This document shows, one piece after another, positions 15,476 through 23,093 of a DNA stretch of 25,578 nucleotides. The DNA comes from a virus: IMG/VR virus record IMGVR_UViG_3300020478_000057, positions 1 through 25,578 of that record; one strand, given 5' to 3'. The position numbers and the translations under genes are program-made. How positions within the stretch are numbered: the stretch's first letter is position 1; every line of letters begins with the position of its first letter. The notes beneath the pieces are model-generated. The model ran no database searches. It was given only the letters and a program-made list of their open reading frames with translations, and had not been told where the DNA came from.

Positions 15476-16332
15476 AATCTTTGAAAACTCCTTTACGTTA
15501 TCCTGGTGGTAAGAGTAGAGCAGTCCCTAAATTATTTGAATTCCTTCCACCAAATATCTCTGAGTTTAGAGAACCTTTTCTAGGTGGTGGTAGTATGGCT
15601 ATCGCTATAACCAAACAGTATCCTGGTATACCTGTCTGGGTTAATGATTTATATGAACCACTGGTAAACTTCTGGCAGGTACTACAGAAGAATGCTGATA
15701 CTTTAGCATTAGATCTAAGTGACCTCAAGAAAGAGTATGACAACCCAGTTAAAGCAAAAGAATTATTTCAATCATTTAAGGAGACACTAAATGAAGGTGA
15801 CGAGATTGATCGAGCGGTCCGTTTTTATACTATTAATAAGTGTTCTTTCAGTGGTCTTACTGAATCGTCCTCGTTCTCAAAGCAAGCCTCTGACAACAAC
15901 TGGACGATGCGTGGCATCGAGCGGCTCCCTGATTATGGAGCCATTATTAAAGACTGGCGAATAACAAACCTAGACTATGCAGAACTTGTTGCAGACTGTA
16001 CTGGACACAGTGAGGATTTAACCTGTGAGTATAGTACATTCATATATGTTGACCCACCTTACAGTATCAAAGACCATCTCTATGGAGAGAAGGGCAGATT
16101 ACATAAAGGATTCGACCATGAAAGGTTCGCAAATGTAATGGATGATACAATAGGGAACGTAATGATTTCATATAATGACAATAAGGAGATCAGGGATCGT
16201 TTTTGGGAGTGGCAGCAGTATGATTGGGATCATACGTACACGATGCGCTCCACTGGTGACTACATGAAAGACCAGAAAGCAAGACGTGAACTTTTACTAA
16301 CAAACTACAATGCAAGGATCACTGGGAGTTAG
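15472..16332 (+). CDS. dam: Dam-type DNA adenine N6-methyltransferase
   Basis: A 286-residue class D12 methyltransferase. The N-terminus has LRYPGGKSRAVPKLF and EPFLGGGSMAIAI (SAM-binding motif I), then VWVNDLYEPLVNFW, and the catalytic DPPY at 194-197 (IYVDPPYSIKD). The C-terminal RRELLLTNY is also typical of the family. The likely target is GATC, as for T4 Dam, but specificity cannot be read from sequence. It may protect phage DNA from restriction or mark it for regulation. ATGA overlap with the upstream oxygenase. Confidence 0.93.
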   Translation: MKSLKTPLRYPGGKSRAVPKLFEFLPPNISEFREPFLGGGSMAIAITKQYPGIPVWVNDLYEPLVNFWQVLQKNADTLALDLSDLKKEYDNPVKAKELFQSFKETLNEGDEIDRAVRFYTINKCSFSGLTESSSFSKQASDNNWTMRGIERLPDYGAIIKDWRITNLDYAELVADCTGHSEDLTCEYSTFIYVDPPYSIKDHLYGEKGRLHKGFDHERFANVMDDTIGNVMISYNDNKEIRDRFWEWQQYDWDHTYTMRSTGDYMKDQKARRELLLTNYNARITGS

Positions 16333-16522
16333 AGTCAAGAACGGTAGATGCTCTCTCTACCATACACGCAGGGGTATCCTGACTGTCTTTGGTAATGGGT
16401 GTCAGTCTGCTATCATACAGGGTGATGAAGTCCATGTCACTCTGAACAATGGTAACGTGGCTATCTACGAGATCAACCAGCATGGTACTGGTGTGAATGG
16501 ACCTCGAAGAATTATAACGTGA
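16310..16522 (+). CDS. small beta-rich protein
   Basis: A 70-residue ORF overlapping the end of dam by 23 bases, and joined to the next oxygenase through GTGA. Sequence is beta-strand-like: RVKNGRCSLYHTRRGILTVF, then DEVHVTLNNGNVAIYEI, which may form a small barrel. No family is recognised. The operon-type junctions on both sides support translation. Confidence 0.5.
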   Translation: MQGSLGVRVKNGRCSLYHTRRGILTVFGNGCQSAIIQGDEVHVTLNNGNVAIYEINQHGTGVNGPRRIIT

Positions 16523-17133
16523 AGCAAGTTAACGTATCCTATCCTGTTGTGTATCGGGATAGGTTTGATTTTGATGTGAAGTTACAGCAGCATTTTGCTG
16601 ATGAACTGTTCAAGAATGTGGATAGGTATGAGGTTCAAACTAGCATAGAGCATGGTGGCAAGTCCACTGCTAATCTAGTTGGTACACCTGGTCATATCTT
16701 CCCACATGATCATGAAATTAATGCTAAGTATATTAAATGGTTAGGTCTCAAGATGCAATACTTAAAAGAAGTATGGCGGTATGATGACTATCCACATTTC
16801 ATATCAAATTCGTGGTACAATGAACACTATGAGGGGGACTGGACTGATGAACATCAGCACGGTCCTTGTGTTGTTGCTACAGCATACATATTAAAACCTC
16901 AGGGATCAGGTGAACTGTTAATAAGAGATCCTCTTACACAGACTAGAGCATTTGAACCCATGAATGTAGAACCTTGGAGACGCATTGATGTATCTCAAGG
17001 TGATGTGATATTTTTTCCAGGATGGTTGCGTCATAAGACGGAACCTAACTATACTAATGAAAGGAGATTGATACTCTCTATGAATATTACTCCTGACCAT
17101 AGTAATGATTTTACTAACCCACCTATATTATGA
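16519..17133 (+). CDS. 2OG-Fe(II) oxygenase, HxH type (copy 4)
   Basis: A 204-residue protein of the same PF13759-like family as the one at 9203. It has SNSWYNEHYEGDWTDEHQHG with an H-x-H pair, AYILKP as the core strand, then GDVIFFPGWLRHKTEPN with the distal histidine, and NERRLILSMNI with the arginine. It starts with GTG, overlapping the preceding stop as GTGA, and ends ATGA into gp62. Substrate unknown. It is the last gene of the accessory block between gp44 and gp62. Confidence 0.8.
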   Translation: MKQVNVSYPVVYRDRFDFDVKLQQHFADELFKNVDRYEVQTSIEHGGKSTANLVGTPGHIFPHDHEINAKYIKWLGLKMQYLKEVWRYDDYPHFISNSWYNEHYEGDWTDEHQHGPCVVATAYILKPQGSGELLIRDPLTQTRAFEPMNVEPWRRIDVSQGDVIFFPGWLRHKTEPNYTNERRLILSMNITPDHSNDFTNPPIL

Positions 17134-17516
17134 GTAGTGAACTTTCTGACATCCTCGCTTCCATTAACAATACTAAAGAACATCTATACGTTGACGACCC
17201 TGATCGCAGTCGCAAATATCCTGCTTACGTCGTTAATAGATGTCTCTCTGGTCATGTTGATAGTATCTTATATGCGAACGAGATGAACAAGGCAGCTCAT
17301 CTGCCTAACCGTCTTCAATATGACTTCTTGCTAAATACTTTGAGGAAACGAAAGCGTTTCACACCTTGGTTGAAGAAAGAACAGATCGAAGATCTGGATC
17401 TGGTCAAGAAACACTATGGATATAGTAATGAAAAAGCAAAGATCGCATTATCTCTTCTTACCAAACCCCAACTAGATTTTATTAGACACAAGCATGACAC
17501 GGGAGGAGTAAGATGA
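17130..17516 (+). CDS. 62: gp62 clamp-loader small subunit
   Basis: A 128-residue protein with the gp62 pattern: YPAYVVNRCLSGHVDSILYA, NEMNKAAHLPNRLQYDFL, KKRFxPW-like KRFTPWLKK, then YGYSNEKAKIALSLL and a C-terminal QLDFI. It is shorter than T4 gp62 (187), as usual in cyanophages. It works with gp44 to load the gp45 clamp. ATGA overlap upstream; ATGA overlap with regA downstream. Confidence 0.88.
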   Translation: MSSELSDILASINNTKEHLYVDDPDRSRKYPAYVVNRCLSGHVDSILYANEMNKAAHLPNRLQYDFLLNTLRKRKRFTPWLKKEQIEDLDLVKKHYGYSNEKAKIALSLLTKPQLDFIRHKHDTGGVR

Positions 17517-17938
17517 CAGCATCCTTCACTGAACAGGAGGTTAAGTGGTCTCCTGACCAGATGGTAGAGGTAAGTTTAAGTGAGCCAGATGACTTCCTTA
17601 AAGTAAGAGAAACATTAACACGTATAGGTGTAGCTTCTAGGAAAGAGAAGAAGTTATATCAATCGTGTCATATCCTGCACAAGCAGGGAAGGTATTACAT
17701 AGTACATTTTAAGGAACTGTTTGCTCTCGACGGTAAGTCAGCAAACTTATCCATTAATGATGTACAGAGACGCAATAGAATCATCCAGTTGCTAAGTGAC
17801 TGGGGTCTAGTTACCATTAATAATTCTGATAATATAGTGGACGTTGCTCCTCTTAGTCAGATCAAAGTACTATCCTATAAAGATAAGAGTGGGTGGACAC
17901 TCGAATCTAAGTACAACATAGGGAAGAAAAAGGCGTAA
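17513..17938 (+). CDS. regA: RegA translational repressor
   Basis: A 141-residue protein. Residues 17-90 match T4 RegA (122 residues) closely: VEVSLSEPDDFLKVRETLTR, KKLYQSCHIL, GRYYIVHFKEL and LLSDWGLV. RegA binds ribosome-binding sites of early phage mRNAs, including in T4 those for the clamp, clamp loader and itself. The start is well fixed: GGGAGGAG at 17501-17508 lies four bases before the ATG. This leaves a 16-residue N-terminal extension compared with T4 RegA. It is the last gene before a terminator. Confidence 0.95.
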   Translation: MTASFTEQEVKWSPDQMVEVSLSEPDDFLKVRETLTRIGVASRKEKKLYQSCHILHKQGRYYIVHFKELFALDGKSANLSINDVQRRNRIIQLLSDWGLVTINNSDNIVDVAPLSQIKVLSYKDKSGWTLESKYNIGKKKA

Positions 17939-17953
17939 AACCGTAATGATAGT

Positions 17954-17978
17954 GAGGGGTTTCAACACCCCTCTTTTT
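17954..17978 (+). terminator. Rho-independent terminator after regA
   Basis: GAGGGGT (17954-17960) pairs with ACCCCTC (17967-17973) around the loop TTCAAC, followed by TTTTT. It ends the clamp-loader/regA operon 16 bases after the regA stop and isolates hsp20. Confidence 0.92.
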
Positions 17979-17986
17979 GTGGCTGG

Positions 17987-17995
17987 TGTTATAAT
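17987..17995 (+). promoter_or_regulatory. extended -10 promoter for hsp20
   Basis: TGT-TATAAT (17987-17995), a TGn extended -10 followed by the exact consensus hexamer. It lies just after the terminator and about 57 bases before the hsp20 ATG. No matching -35 box is seen, as is usual for extended -10 promoters. Confidence 0.55.
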
Positions 17996-18052
17996 TAGTA
18001 GTGGATGCCGAAAGGGTCCACACAATACAAACTCGCTTACAAAGGAGCTATT

Positions 18053-18487
18053 ATGACTAACTTAGCAAGGTTTCACGCTGCGAATCTTCCAGAATTGATG
18101 GAGAGGATTCATAAAAACAGCATCGGTATGGACGATTACCTCAATCGATTCTGGGATGGTGTAGACTCTACTTCAAACTATCCACCATATAATATTATAG
18201 AAATTAACAATGTGGAATCGAGGTTGGAAGTTGCCCTGGCGGGCTTCAAAAAAGATGAGCTCAAAGTCTTTACGGAGTTTGGAAAATTACATGTCGAGGG
18301 CAGCAAAGAAAAACAGGAAGATGCTGGAACGTTTAGACATAGAGGAGTGGCCGCAAGGTCGTTCTCTAGGGTCTGGTCACTCTCTGATGATACCGAAATA
18401 CGAGGAGTCGAATTCAATGACGGATTACTCGTTGTAAAACTCGGTAAGATTGTTCCTGACCATCATGCCCGTAAGGAGTATCTATAA
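18053..18487 (+). CDS. hsp20: Hsp20 small heat-shock protein
   Basis: Taking ATG 18053, which has AAAGGAG five bases upstream, the protein has 144 residues (an in-frame start at 18005 is open but lacks a good site). The alpha-crystallin domain covers about residues 45-140: PPYNIIEINN, RLEVALAGFKKDELKVF, GKLHVEGSKE, the motif SFSRVWSLSDDTEIRGVEF and NDGLLVVKLGKIVP. Small heat-shock proteins hold unfolding proteins as oligomers. The gene is a signature of T4-like cyanophages, commonly near the replication genes as here. Its stop codon overlaps a late promoter. Confidence 0.92.
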   Translation: MTNLARFHAANLPELMERIHKNSIGMDDYLNRFWDGVDSTSNYPPYNIIEINNVESRLEVALAGFKKDELKVFTEFGKLHVEGSKEKQEDAGTFRHRGVAARSFSRVWSLSDDTEIRGVEFNDGLLVVKLGKIVPDHHARKEYL

Positions 18488-18490
18488 ATA
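18483..18490 (+). promoter_or_regulatory. T4-type late promoter TATAAATA
   Basis: An exact match to the T4 late promoter octamer recognised by gp55. It overlaps the hsp20 stop (18485-18487). With standard spacing the transcript would start near 18496, just before the 12-bp hairpin at 18500, giving a late mRNA for the Sm-like genes with a 5' hairpin. Confidence 0.7.
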
Positions 18491-18499
18491 TAAAAACTG

Positions 18500-18527
18500 G
18501 GGGAGCTTGACATCTGTCAGGCTCCCC
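18500..18527 (+). other. 12-bp hairpin containing a -35 box
   Basis: GGGGAGCTTGAC (18500-18511) pairs with GTCAGGCTCCCC (18516-18527), with one G-U pair and the loop ATCT. Only ATT follows, with no T-run, so terminator strength is doubtful. The stem contains TTGACA, the -35 box of the promoter at 18507. Confidence 0.85.
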
Positions 18528-18535
18528 ATTATAAT
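18507..18535 (+). promoter_or_regulatory. perfect consensus sigma70 promoter for the Sm-like/polymerase genes
   Basis: TTGACA (18507-18512), a 17-bp spacer and TATAAT (18530-18535): both boxes and the spacing are ideal. The transcript should start near 18542, leaving a leader of about 15 bases. The -35 lies in the right half of a hairpin stem. Confidence 0.85.
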
Positions 18536-18556
18536 ATAGAGGTTAATTAATAAGCC

Positions 18557-18955
18557 ATGATCGACGAGACAAGAATTAAGTTACTGTTGACACGTGATGG
18601 CGATACCGTCATCTGTGATCTTCAAGAGGCAGTTGACAAAGAGACTGGAAATAGACAGGCATACTTAATGACTATTCCATATAAGGTAGAGATAACAGAT
18701 CAACCATCACAGTTGACTGATCCAGAAACCTTTGAGGATTTAGAAATTAAGATCAGGTATACACCATGGAATCCATTCACTATTGATCAAAGGATTGCTA
18801 TAGTACCTGACTATGTTGTATCTGTAATGGAACCAGCACCAAGTTTACTTCAGACATACCTAAGTAATGTACGTAAGAAGCAAGGTGATCAAGGTCTACC
18901 AACTCCACCAGTTACCAATCCTGAAATTATCGCACCTGATGGTACAGCAACATGA
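18557..18955 (+). CDS. Sm-like (LSm-fold) protein, copy 2
   Basis: A 132-residue paralogue of the Sm-like protein at 2697: IKLLLTRDGDTVICDLQEAV, AYLMTIPYKVEI, RYTPWNPFTID, IVPDYVVSVMEPAPSLLQTYL. The C-terminal tail is Pro/Thr-rich. First gene after the consensus promoter; it overlaps the next Sm-like gene as ATGA. RNA-binding role is inferred; the tandem copies may form mixed rings. No Shine-Dalgarno is evident. Confidence 0.6.
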   Translation: MIDETRIKLLLTRDGDTVICDLQEAVDKETGNRQAYLMTIPYKVEITDQPSQLTDPETFEDLEIKIRYTPWNPFTIDQRIAIVPDYVVSVMEPAPSLLQTYLSNVRKKQGDQGLPTPPVTNPEIIAPDGTAT

Positions 18956-19419
18956 GTATAAAGTTATTGATGCTCAGGACTGGTGAAGAGGTTATCGCTG
19001 AAGTCAAAGAGATAGTGGAACCTGAGACTGAGAAGCCTCTAGGTTATCATATGCATAAACCATTCCGATTAGATATTGTCACCAACGCAACTGGTGATAA
19101 GGGATATCAGTTGGAGTGGTTTCCTTGGGCTCCACTAAGTAAAGATAAAGATTTCTTTCTACCAGGCAGTCATGTGGTGACAGTTTATGAACCACTGGAT
19201 GCTATCCTATCTCAGTATGTTTCTGCCATAGATGAGGCTAGGTATGATGAGAACTTTAAGAAGCATGAAGCTAGGTTTAATCTAAGTTATGAAGATCAAG
19301 ACCTTGATGATATGTTTAACGAAGCAGAAAAAATGTTAAATGATATGGAAGATGGAAACACAACTGATACTACTGAAGTCGGGAACGTACCTGATCAGCC
19401 AGATAGAGACGCTGGATGA
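18952..19419 (+). CDS. Sm-like (LSm-fold) protein, copy 3
   Basis: A 155-residue paralogue: IKLLMLRTGEEVIAEVKEIV, YHMHKPFRLDIV, LEWFPWAPLSKDKDFFLP, HVVTVYEPLDAILSQY. It has an extra acidic C-terminal extension (about residues 100-155: YEDQDLDDMFNEAEKML, then Thr/Asp-rich) absent from the other copies. The last 68 bases overlap the next Sm-like gene in another frame, so the acidic tail is coded by the same DNA as that protein's start. Confidence 0.6.
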   Translation: MSIKLLMLRTGEEVIAEVKEIVEPETEKPLGYHMHKPFRLDIVTNATGDKGYQLEWFPWAPLSKDKDFFLPGSHVVTVYEPLDAILSQYVSAIDEARYDENFKKHEARFNLSYEDQDLDDMFNEAEKMLNDMEDGNTTDTTEVGNVPDQPDRDAG

Positions 19420-19591
19420 GGAGCCTGCTGCTCATCTCTATCAACCGTTTCAAGTTAAGGACGATGGTACATTAGAACCATGGCCACTTCACACAGTGGA
19501 CGATGACGTGTTGATTTATTCTGATACCATTGCTACAATCTTAGAACCTAAGGAGGAAGTCCTTAAGAAGTATAAGACCTGTACTACATGA
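19352..19591 (+). CDS. Sm-like (LSm-fold) protein, copy 4, short
   Basis: From ATG 19352 the protein has 79 residues and aligns directly with the other copies: TQLILLKSGTYLISQIETL, HLYQPFQV, LEPWPLHTVDDDVLIYSDTI, ILEPKEEVLKKY. An ATG at 19340 would add four residues; that ATG directly follows an in-frame TAA at 19337. It overlaps copy 3 by 68 bases and ends as ATGA into the polymerase gene. It is the smallest, consisting of the Sm core alone. Confidence 0.55.
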   Translation: METQLILLKSGTYLISQIETLDEEPAAHLYQPFQVKDDGTLEPWPLHTVDDDVLIYSDTIATILEPKEEVLKKYKTCTT

Positions 19592-22083
19592 GTTTCTACA
19601 CAAACGTACAACTTGTTGGAGATAACCTTCTCTACCTAGGGTACGAAAACGGGAGGAGGATCCAGAGAAAGTTTAAGTTTTCTCCTACCCTCTATGTGGT
19701 GAGTAATCAACCTACCAAGTTTAAAACCTTGGATGGTCGTTTTGCCAAGCCAATACAATTTGATACTGTCAGGGAGGCACGTGATTTTAGAGACAAATAT
19801 AAAGGTGTAGAGGGGTTTGAAGTACATGGGTATGATAGGTTCTTATATCAGTATATTTCGTCGGAGTTCCAGAACGAAGTGGACTACGATCTTAAGACTC
19901 TCAAGATTACATCGCTTGATATTGAAGTCGCATGTGAAAATGGTTTTCCTAACGTACGTGAATGTGCGGAACCATTACTATCGATTACAGTCCAGGACTA
20001 CGCTAGCCGTTCACTTAAAGTATGGGGGACGAAGCCTTATACCACGAATCGTAAGGACGTTGAGTTTATCTTGTGCGACAGCGAAGAACATTTGCTACGT
20101 AGCTTCCTTGCTTATTGGCAGACTGACTTCCCAGATGTTCTTACAGGGTGGAATGTTGAGTTGTATGATATCCCTTATATCTGTGGCAGACTCGAAAGAC
20201 TCTTCGGAGAGAAAGAGATGAAACAGATATCCCCATGGGGTATCGTTCATCGTGAAGAGATGGAGATCAAGGGTCGTCAACAGATTCTTTATAACATCTA
20301 TGGACTCAGTGTCCTAGACTACCTTGACTTATATAAAAAGTTTACTTATACTAATCAAGAATCATATCGCTTAGACCACATAGCATTTGTGGAACTAGGT
20401 CAGAAGAAGTTAGACCACAGTGAGTTTGAGAACTTCAAGGAGTTCTATACAAAAGACTGGCAGAAGTTTATCGACTACAACATCAAGGACGTGGAACTCG
20501 TTTCACAACTTGAGGATAAGATGAAACTGATAGAGCTTGCTATTGCCCTAGCCTATGATGCTAAGGTCAATATGAAAGATGTCTACTATCAGGTACGCAT
20601 GTGGGACACTTTGATATATAATTTCCTTGGGCAGAGGAACGTTGTAGTTCCACCCACTAAACGATCAGACAAAAATCAACAGTACGCAGGTGCTTATGTC
20701 AAGGAACCGAAACCAGGACGCTATGATTGGGTTGTTAATTTTGACCTCAATAGCCTGTATCCTCATCTCATTATGCAATACAATATCTCCCCAGAAACCC
20801 TCTGGGAGACTAGACATTCCAGCGCGAGCGTTGAACGGCTTCTGAATCAGGATGTAGAGATCAATCCAGACTTCTCAACGTGTGCTAATGGTGCTCAGTA
20901 TCGTAAGGACATCAGAGGATTCTTACCTGAGATCATGCAGAAGATATACGATGAACGTGTTCAGAGTAAGAAGCTTATGCTCATGGCAAAGCAGGAGTAT
21001 GAGAAGACCCCAACGAAGGAACTAGAGAAGGCGATCAGTAAGTACAATAACATTCAGATGGCTCGTAAGATCCAACTGAACTCTGCTTATGGTGCTATTG
21101 GTAACCAGTACTTTAGGTACTACAACCTTGCTAATGCTGAAGCAATTACATTGTCAGGTCAGGTCTCTATCAGATGGATAGAGAACAAGATGAATGAGTA
21201 TCTTAATAAATTATTGAAGACTGATGGAGAAGATTATGTCATCGCAAGTGATACCGATAGTATTTACTTGTGTCTCGATAGCTTGGTACGTACAGTATTT
21301 GGTGATAAAGAAGTATCTCAGGAAAAGATCGTATCCTTCCTTGATAAAGCATGTAAGGAAAAGATAGAACCATTTATTGATAGATCATACGAAGAGCTAG
21401 CAACCTATGTGAATGCTTATGATCAGAAGATGTTCATGAAGAGAGAGAACATTGCTGCTAGAGGTATCTGGACTGCTAAGAAAAGATATATCTTAAACGT
21501 ATGGAACAGTGAGGGTGTACAGTATGCTAAACCTAAGTTAAAGATGATGGGTATAGAAGCAGTCAAGTCTTCTACACCAGCACCATGTCGTACTGCTATT
21601 AAGGATGCTCTTAACATCATGATGAGTGGTGAAAATGACGAGTTGATATCCTTTATAGATAGATTTAAGGATGAATTCTATTCGTTACCGCCTGAAGATA
21701 TAGCATTTCCGAGGTCGGTTAATGGAATCACAAAATATAAATCTAAGACAGACGTGTATTCAAAGGGATGCCCGTTACATGTTCGTGGAACTCTCCTTTA
21801 TAATTTTTATGTCACTAAGCAACGACTCGAACACAAATATCCATTGGTTCAAGAAGGGGAGAAGATAAAGTATCTGTTCCTTAAACAGAAAGATAATAAA
21901 AATTATACAAGAGAGAATGTTATATCCTTTTTGAATACATTTCCTAGGGAACTAGGACTTGAGAACTGTATAGACCGTAAGGCACAGTTCCAGAAGTCTT
22001 TTCTTGACCCTTTACAAATCATCACGAGCGTGATAGGATGGGAGACAGAGAAGATTGCTAACCTTGAATTTTTGTTCGCATGA
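19588..22083 (+). CDS. 43: gp43 DNA polymerase (family B)
   Basis: An 831-residue replicative polymerase, uninterrupted. Exonuclease motifs: LDIEVA (D111, E113), [12 protein letters not shown], and YNIKDVELV. Polymerase motifs: [10 protein letters not shown] (D386), [13 protein letters not shown], and ASDTDSIYL (D555, D557). T4 gp43 is 898 residues; the shorter length is normal for cyanophages. There is no intron or intein in this copy. ATGA overlaps join it to the Sm-like gene upstream and uvsX downstream. Expression may start at the consensus promoter at 18507. Confidence 0.98.
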   Translation: MSFYTNVQLVGDNLLYLGYENGRRIQRKFKFSPTLYVVSNQPTKFKTLDGRFAKPIQFDTVREARDFRDKYKGVEGFEVHGYDRFLYQYISSEFQNEVDYDLKTLKITSLDIEVACENGFPNVRECAEPLLSITVQDYASRSLKVWGTKPYTTNRKDVEFILCDSEEHLLRSFLAYWQTDFPDVLTGWNVELYDIPYICGRLERLFGEKEMKQISPWGIVHREEMEIKGRQQILYNIYGLSVLDYLDLYKKFTYTNQESYRLDHIAFVELGQKKLDHSEFENFKEFYTKDWQKFIDYNIKDVELVSQLEDKMKLIELAIALAYDAKVNMKDVYYQVRMWDTLIYNFLGQRNVVVPPTKRSDKNQQYAGAYVKEPKPGRYDWVVNFDLNSLYPHLIMQYNISPETLWETRHSSASVERLLNQDVEINPDFSTCANGAQYRKDIRGFLPEIMQKIYDERVQSKKLMLMAKQEYEKTPTKELEKAISKYNNIQMARKIQLNSAYGAIGNQYFRYYNLANAEAITLSGQVSIRWIENKMNEYLNKLLKTDGEDYVIASDTDSIYLCLDSLVRTVFGDKEVSQEKIVSFLDKACKEKIEPFIDRSYEELATYVNAYDQKMFMKRENIAARGIWTAKKRYILNVWNSEGVQYAKPKLKMMGIEAVKSSTPAPCRTAIKDALNIMMSGENDELISFIDRFKDEFYSLPPEDIAFPRSVNGITKYKSKTDVYSKGCPLHVRGTLLYNFYVTKQRLEHKYPLVQEGEKIKYLFLKQKDNKNYTRENVISFLNTFPRELGLENCIDRKAQFQKSFLDPLQIITSVIGWETEKIANLEFLFA

Positions 22084-23093
22084 GTTTTTTAAAAGATGTC
22101 GTTAAAGAAATTGGTAATGACTATGCGGGAATCCTGGCAGACGGATCCGTTGGTGACATCGGAGGATATGTTGACACTGGGTCGTATATCTTTAATGCCC
22201 TTGTCTCTGGTAGTATTACTGGTGGCATTCCGTCCAACAAAATTACCGCCATCGCTGGAGAATCTTCAACTGGAAAAACCTTCTTCTGTTTGGGAGTGGT
22301 TGGGTCCTTCCTCGCTAAGGATAAAGACGCAGGAGTAGTATACTTTGAGTCTGAGTCAGCCATCTCTAAAGGTATGATGGAAGAGCGAGGAGTTGATACT
22401 AATAGAATGATCCTAGTACCTGTTACTACAGTACAGGAGTTTAGGACACAGGCAATAAAAATATTAGACAAATATTTAGAACAACCTAAAGAGAAACGCA
22501 AACCCTTAATGTTTGTGTTAGATTCTCTGGGTATGCTATCCACCTCTAAGGAACTGGCAGACTCAGCAGAGGGTAAAGACACTAGAGATATGACTAGGGC
22601 ACAAGTTGTTAAAGCAATCTTTAGAATCCTTACACTGAAGTTGGGTAAAGCAAACGTACCTATGTTAGTAACTAATCATACGTACGATGTAGTAGGTGCT
22701 TATGTTCCAACCAAAGAGATGGGTGGTGGTAGTGGTTTAAAATATGCTGCTTCAACTATCATCTATCTTTCTAAATCAAAAGAGAAAGATGGTAAGGAAG
22801 TTGTAGGTAATATTATTAAAGCTACTACAGCAAAGTCAAGACTATCAAAAGAAAATGCTAAAGTTGCTATCCGTTTATACTATGATAAGCGTGGACTCGA
22901 TAGATACTATGGACTCCTGGAACTTGGTGAGAAGTACGGAGTATTCCTTCGTAAAGGTAACCGCATTCTTGTCCATGATCAGTCCGTTTATCCTTCTGCT
23001 ATGCTTAAGGATCCCGAAAAATACTTCACGGAGGAAGTGATGGAAAAACTTGATTGGGCAGCAGGCCAGGAGTTTAAGTACGGTGAAGGTTGA
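22080..23093 (+). CDS. uvsX: UvsX recombinase
   Basis: A 337-residue RecA/RAD51-family recombinase. Walker A is GESSTGKTF at about 60-68, Walker B is [11 protein letters not shown], followed by the DNA-binding loop region, TNHTYD and [17 protein letters not shown]4 UvsX is 391 residues. It carries out strand exchange with UvsY (820) and gp32 and starts recombination-dependent replication. ATGA overlap with gp43. Its 3' end overlaps an oxygenase gene by 11 bases. Confidence 0.97.
   Translation: MSFLKDVVKEIGNDYAGILADGSVGDIGGYVDTGSYIFNALVSGSITGGIPSNKITAIAGESSTGKTFFCLGVVGSFLAKDKDAGVVYFESESAISKGMMEERGVDTNRMILVPVTTVQEFRTQAIKILDKYLEQPKEKRKPLMFVLDSLGMLSTSKELADSAEGKDTRDMTRAQVVKAIFRILTLKLGKANVPMLVTNHTYDVVGAYVPTKEMGGGSGLKYAASTIIYLSKSKEKDGKEVVGNIIKATTAKSRLSKENAKVAIRLYYDKRGLDRYYGLLELGEKYGVFLRKGNRILVHDQSVYPSAMLKDPEKYFTEEVMEKLDWAAGQEFKYGEG

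Noticed and set aside
18952-19591. Programmed frameshift fusing Sm-like copies 3 and 4
   Set aside because: The downstream frame has an in-frame stop at 19337 directly before its ATG, and each ORF has its own complete Sm pattern; separate starts explain the data.
19588-22083. Intron or intein in the DNA polymerase
   Set aside because: All exonuclease and polymerase motifs follow in one uninterrupted frame of normal length.
22121-22582. Long minus-strand open frame (153 codons)
   Set aside because: It lies fully within uvsX, antisense to conserved recombinase sequence; composition is that of a shadow frame. The same holds for the other minus-strand frames, for example 2338-2601, 5332-5619 and 24118-24408.
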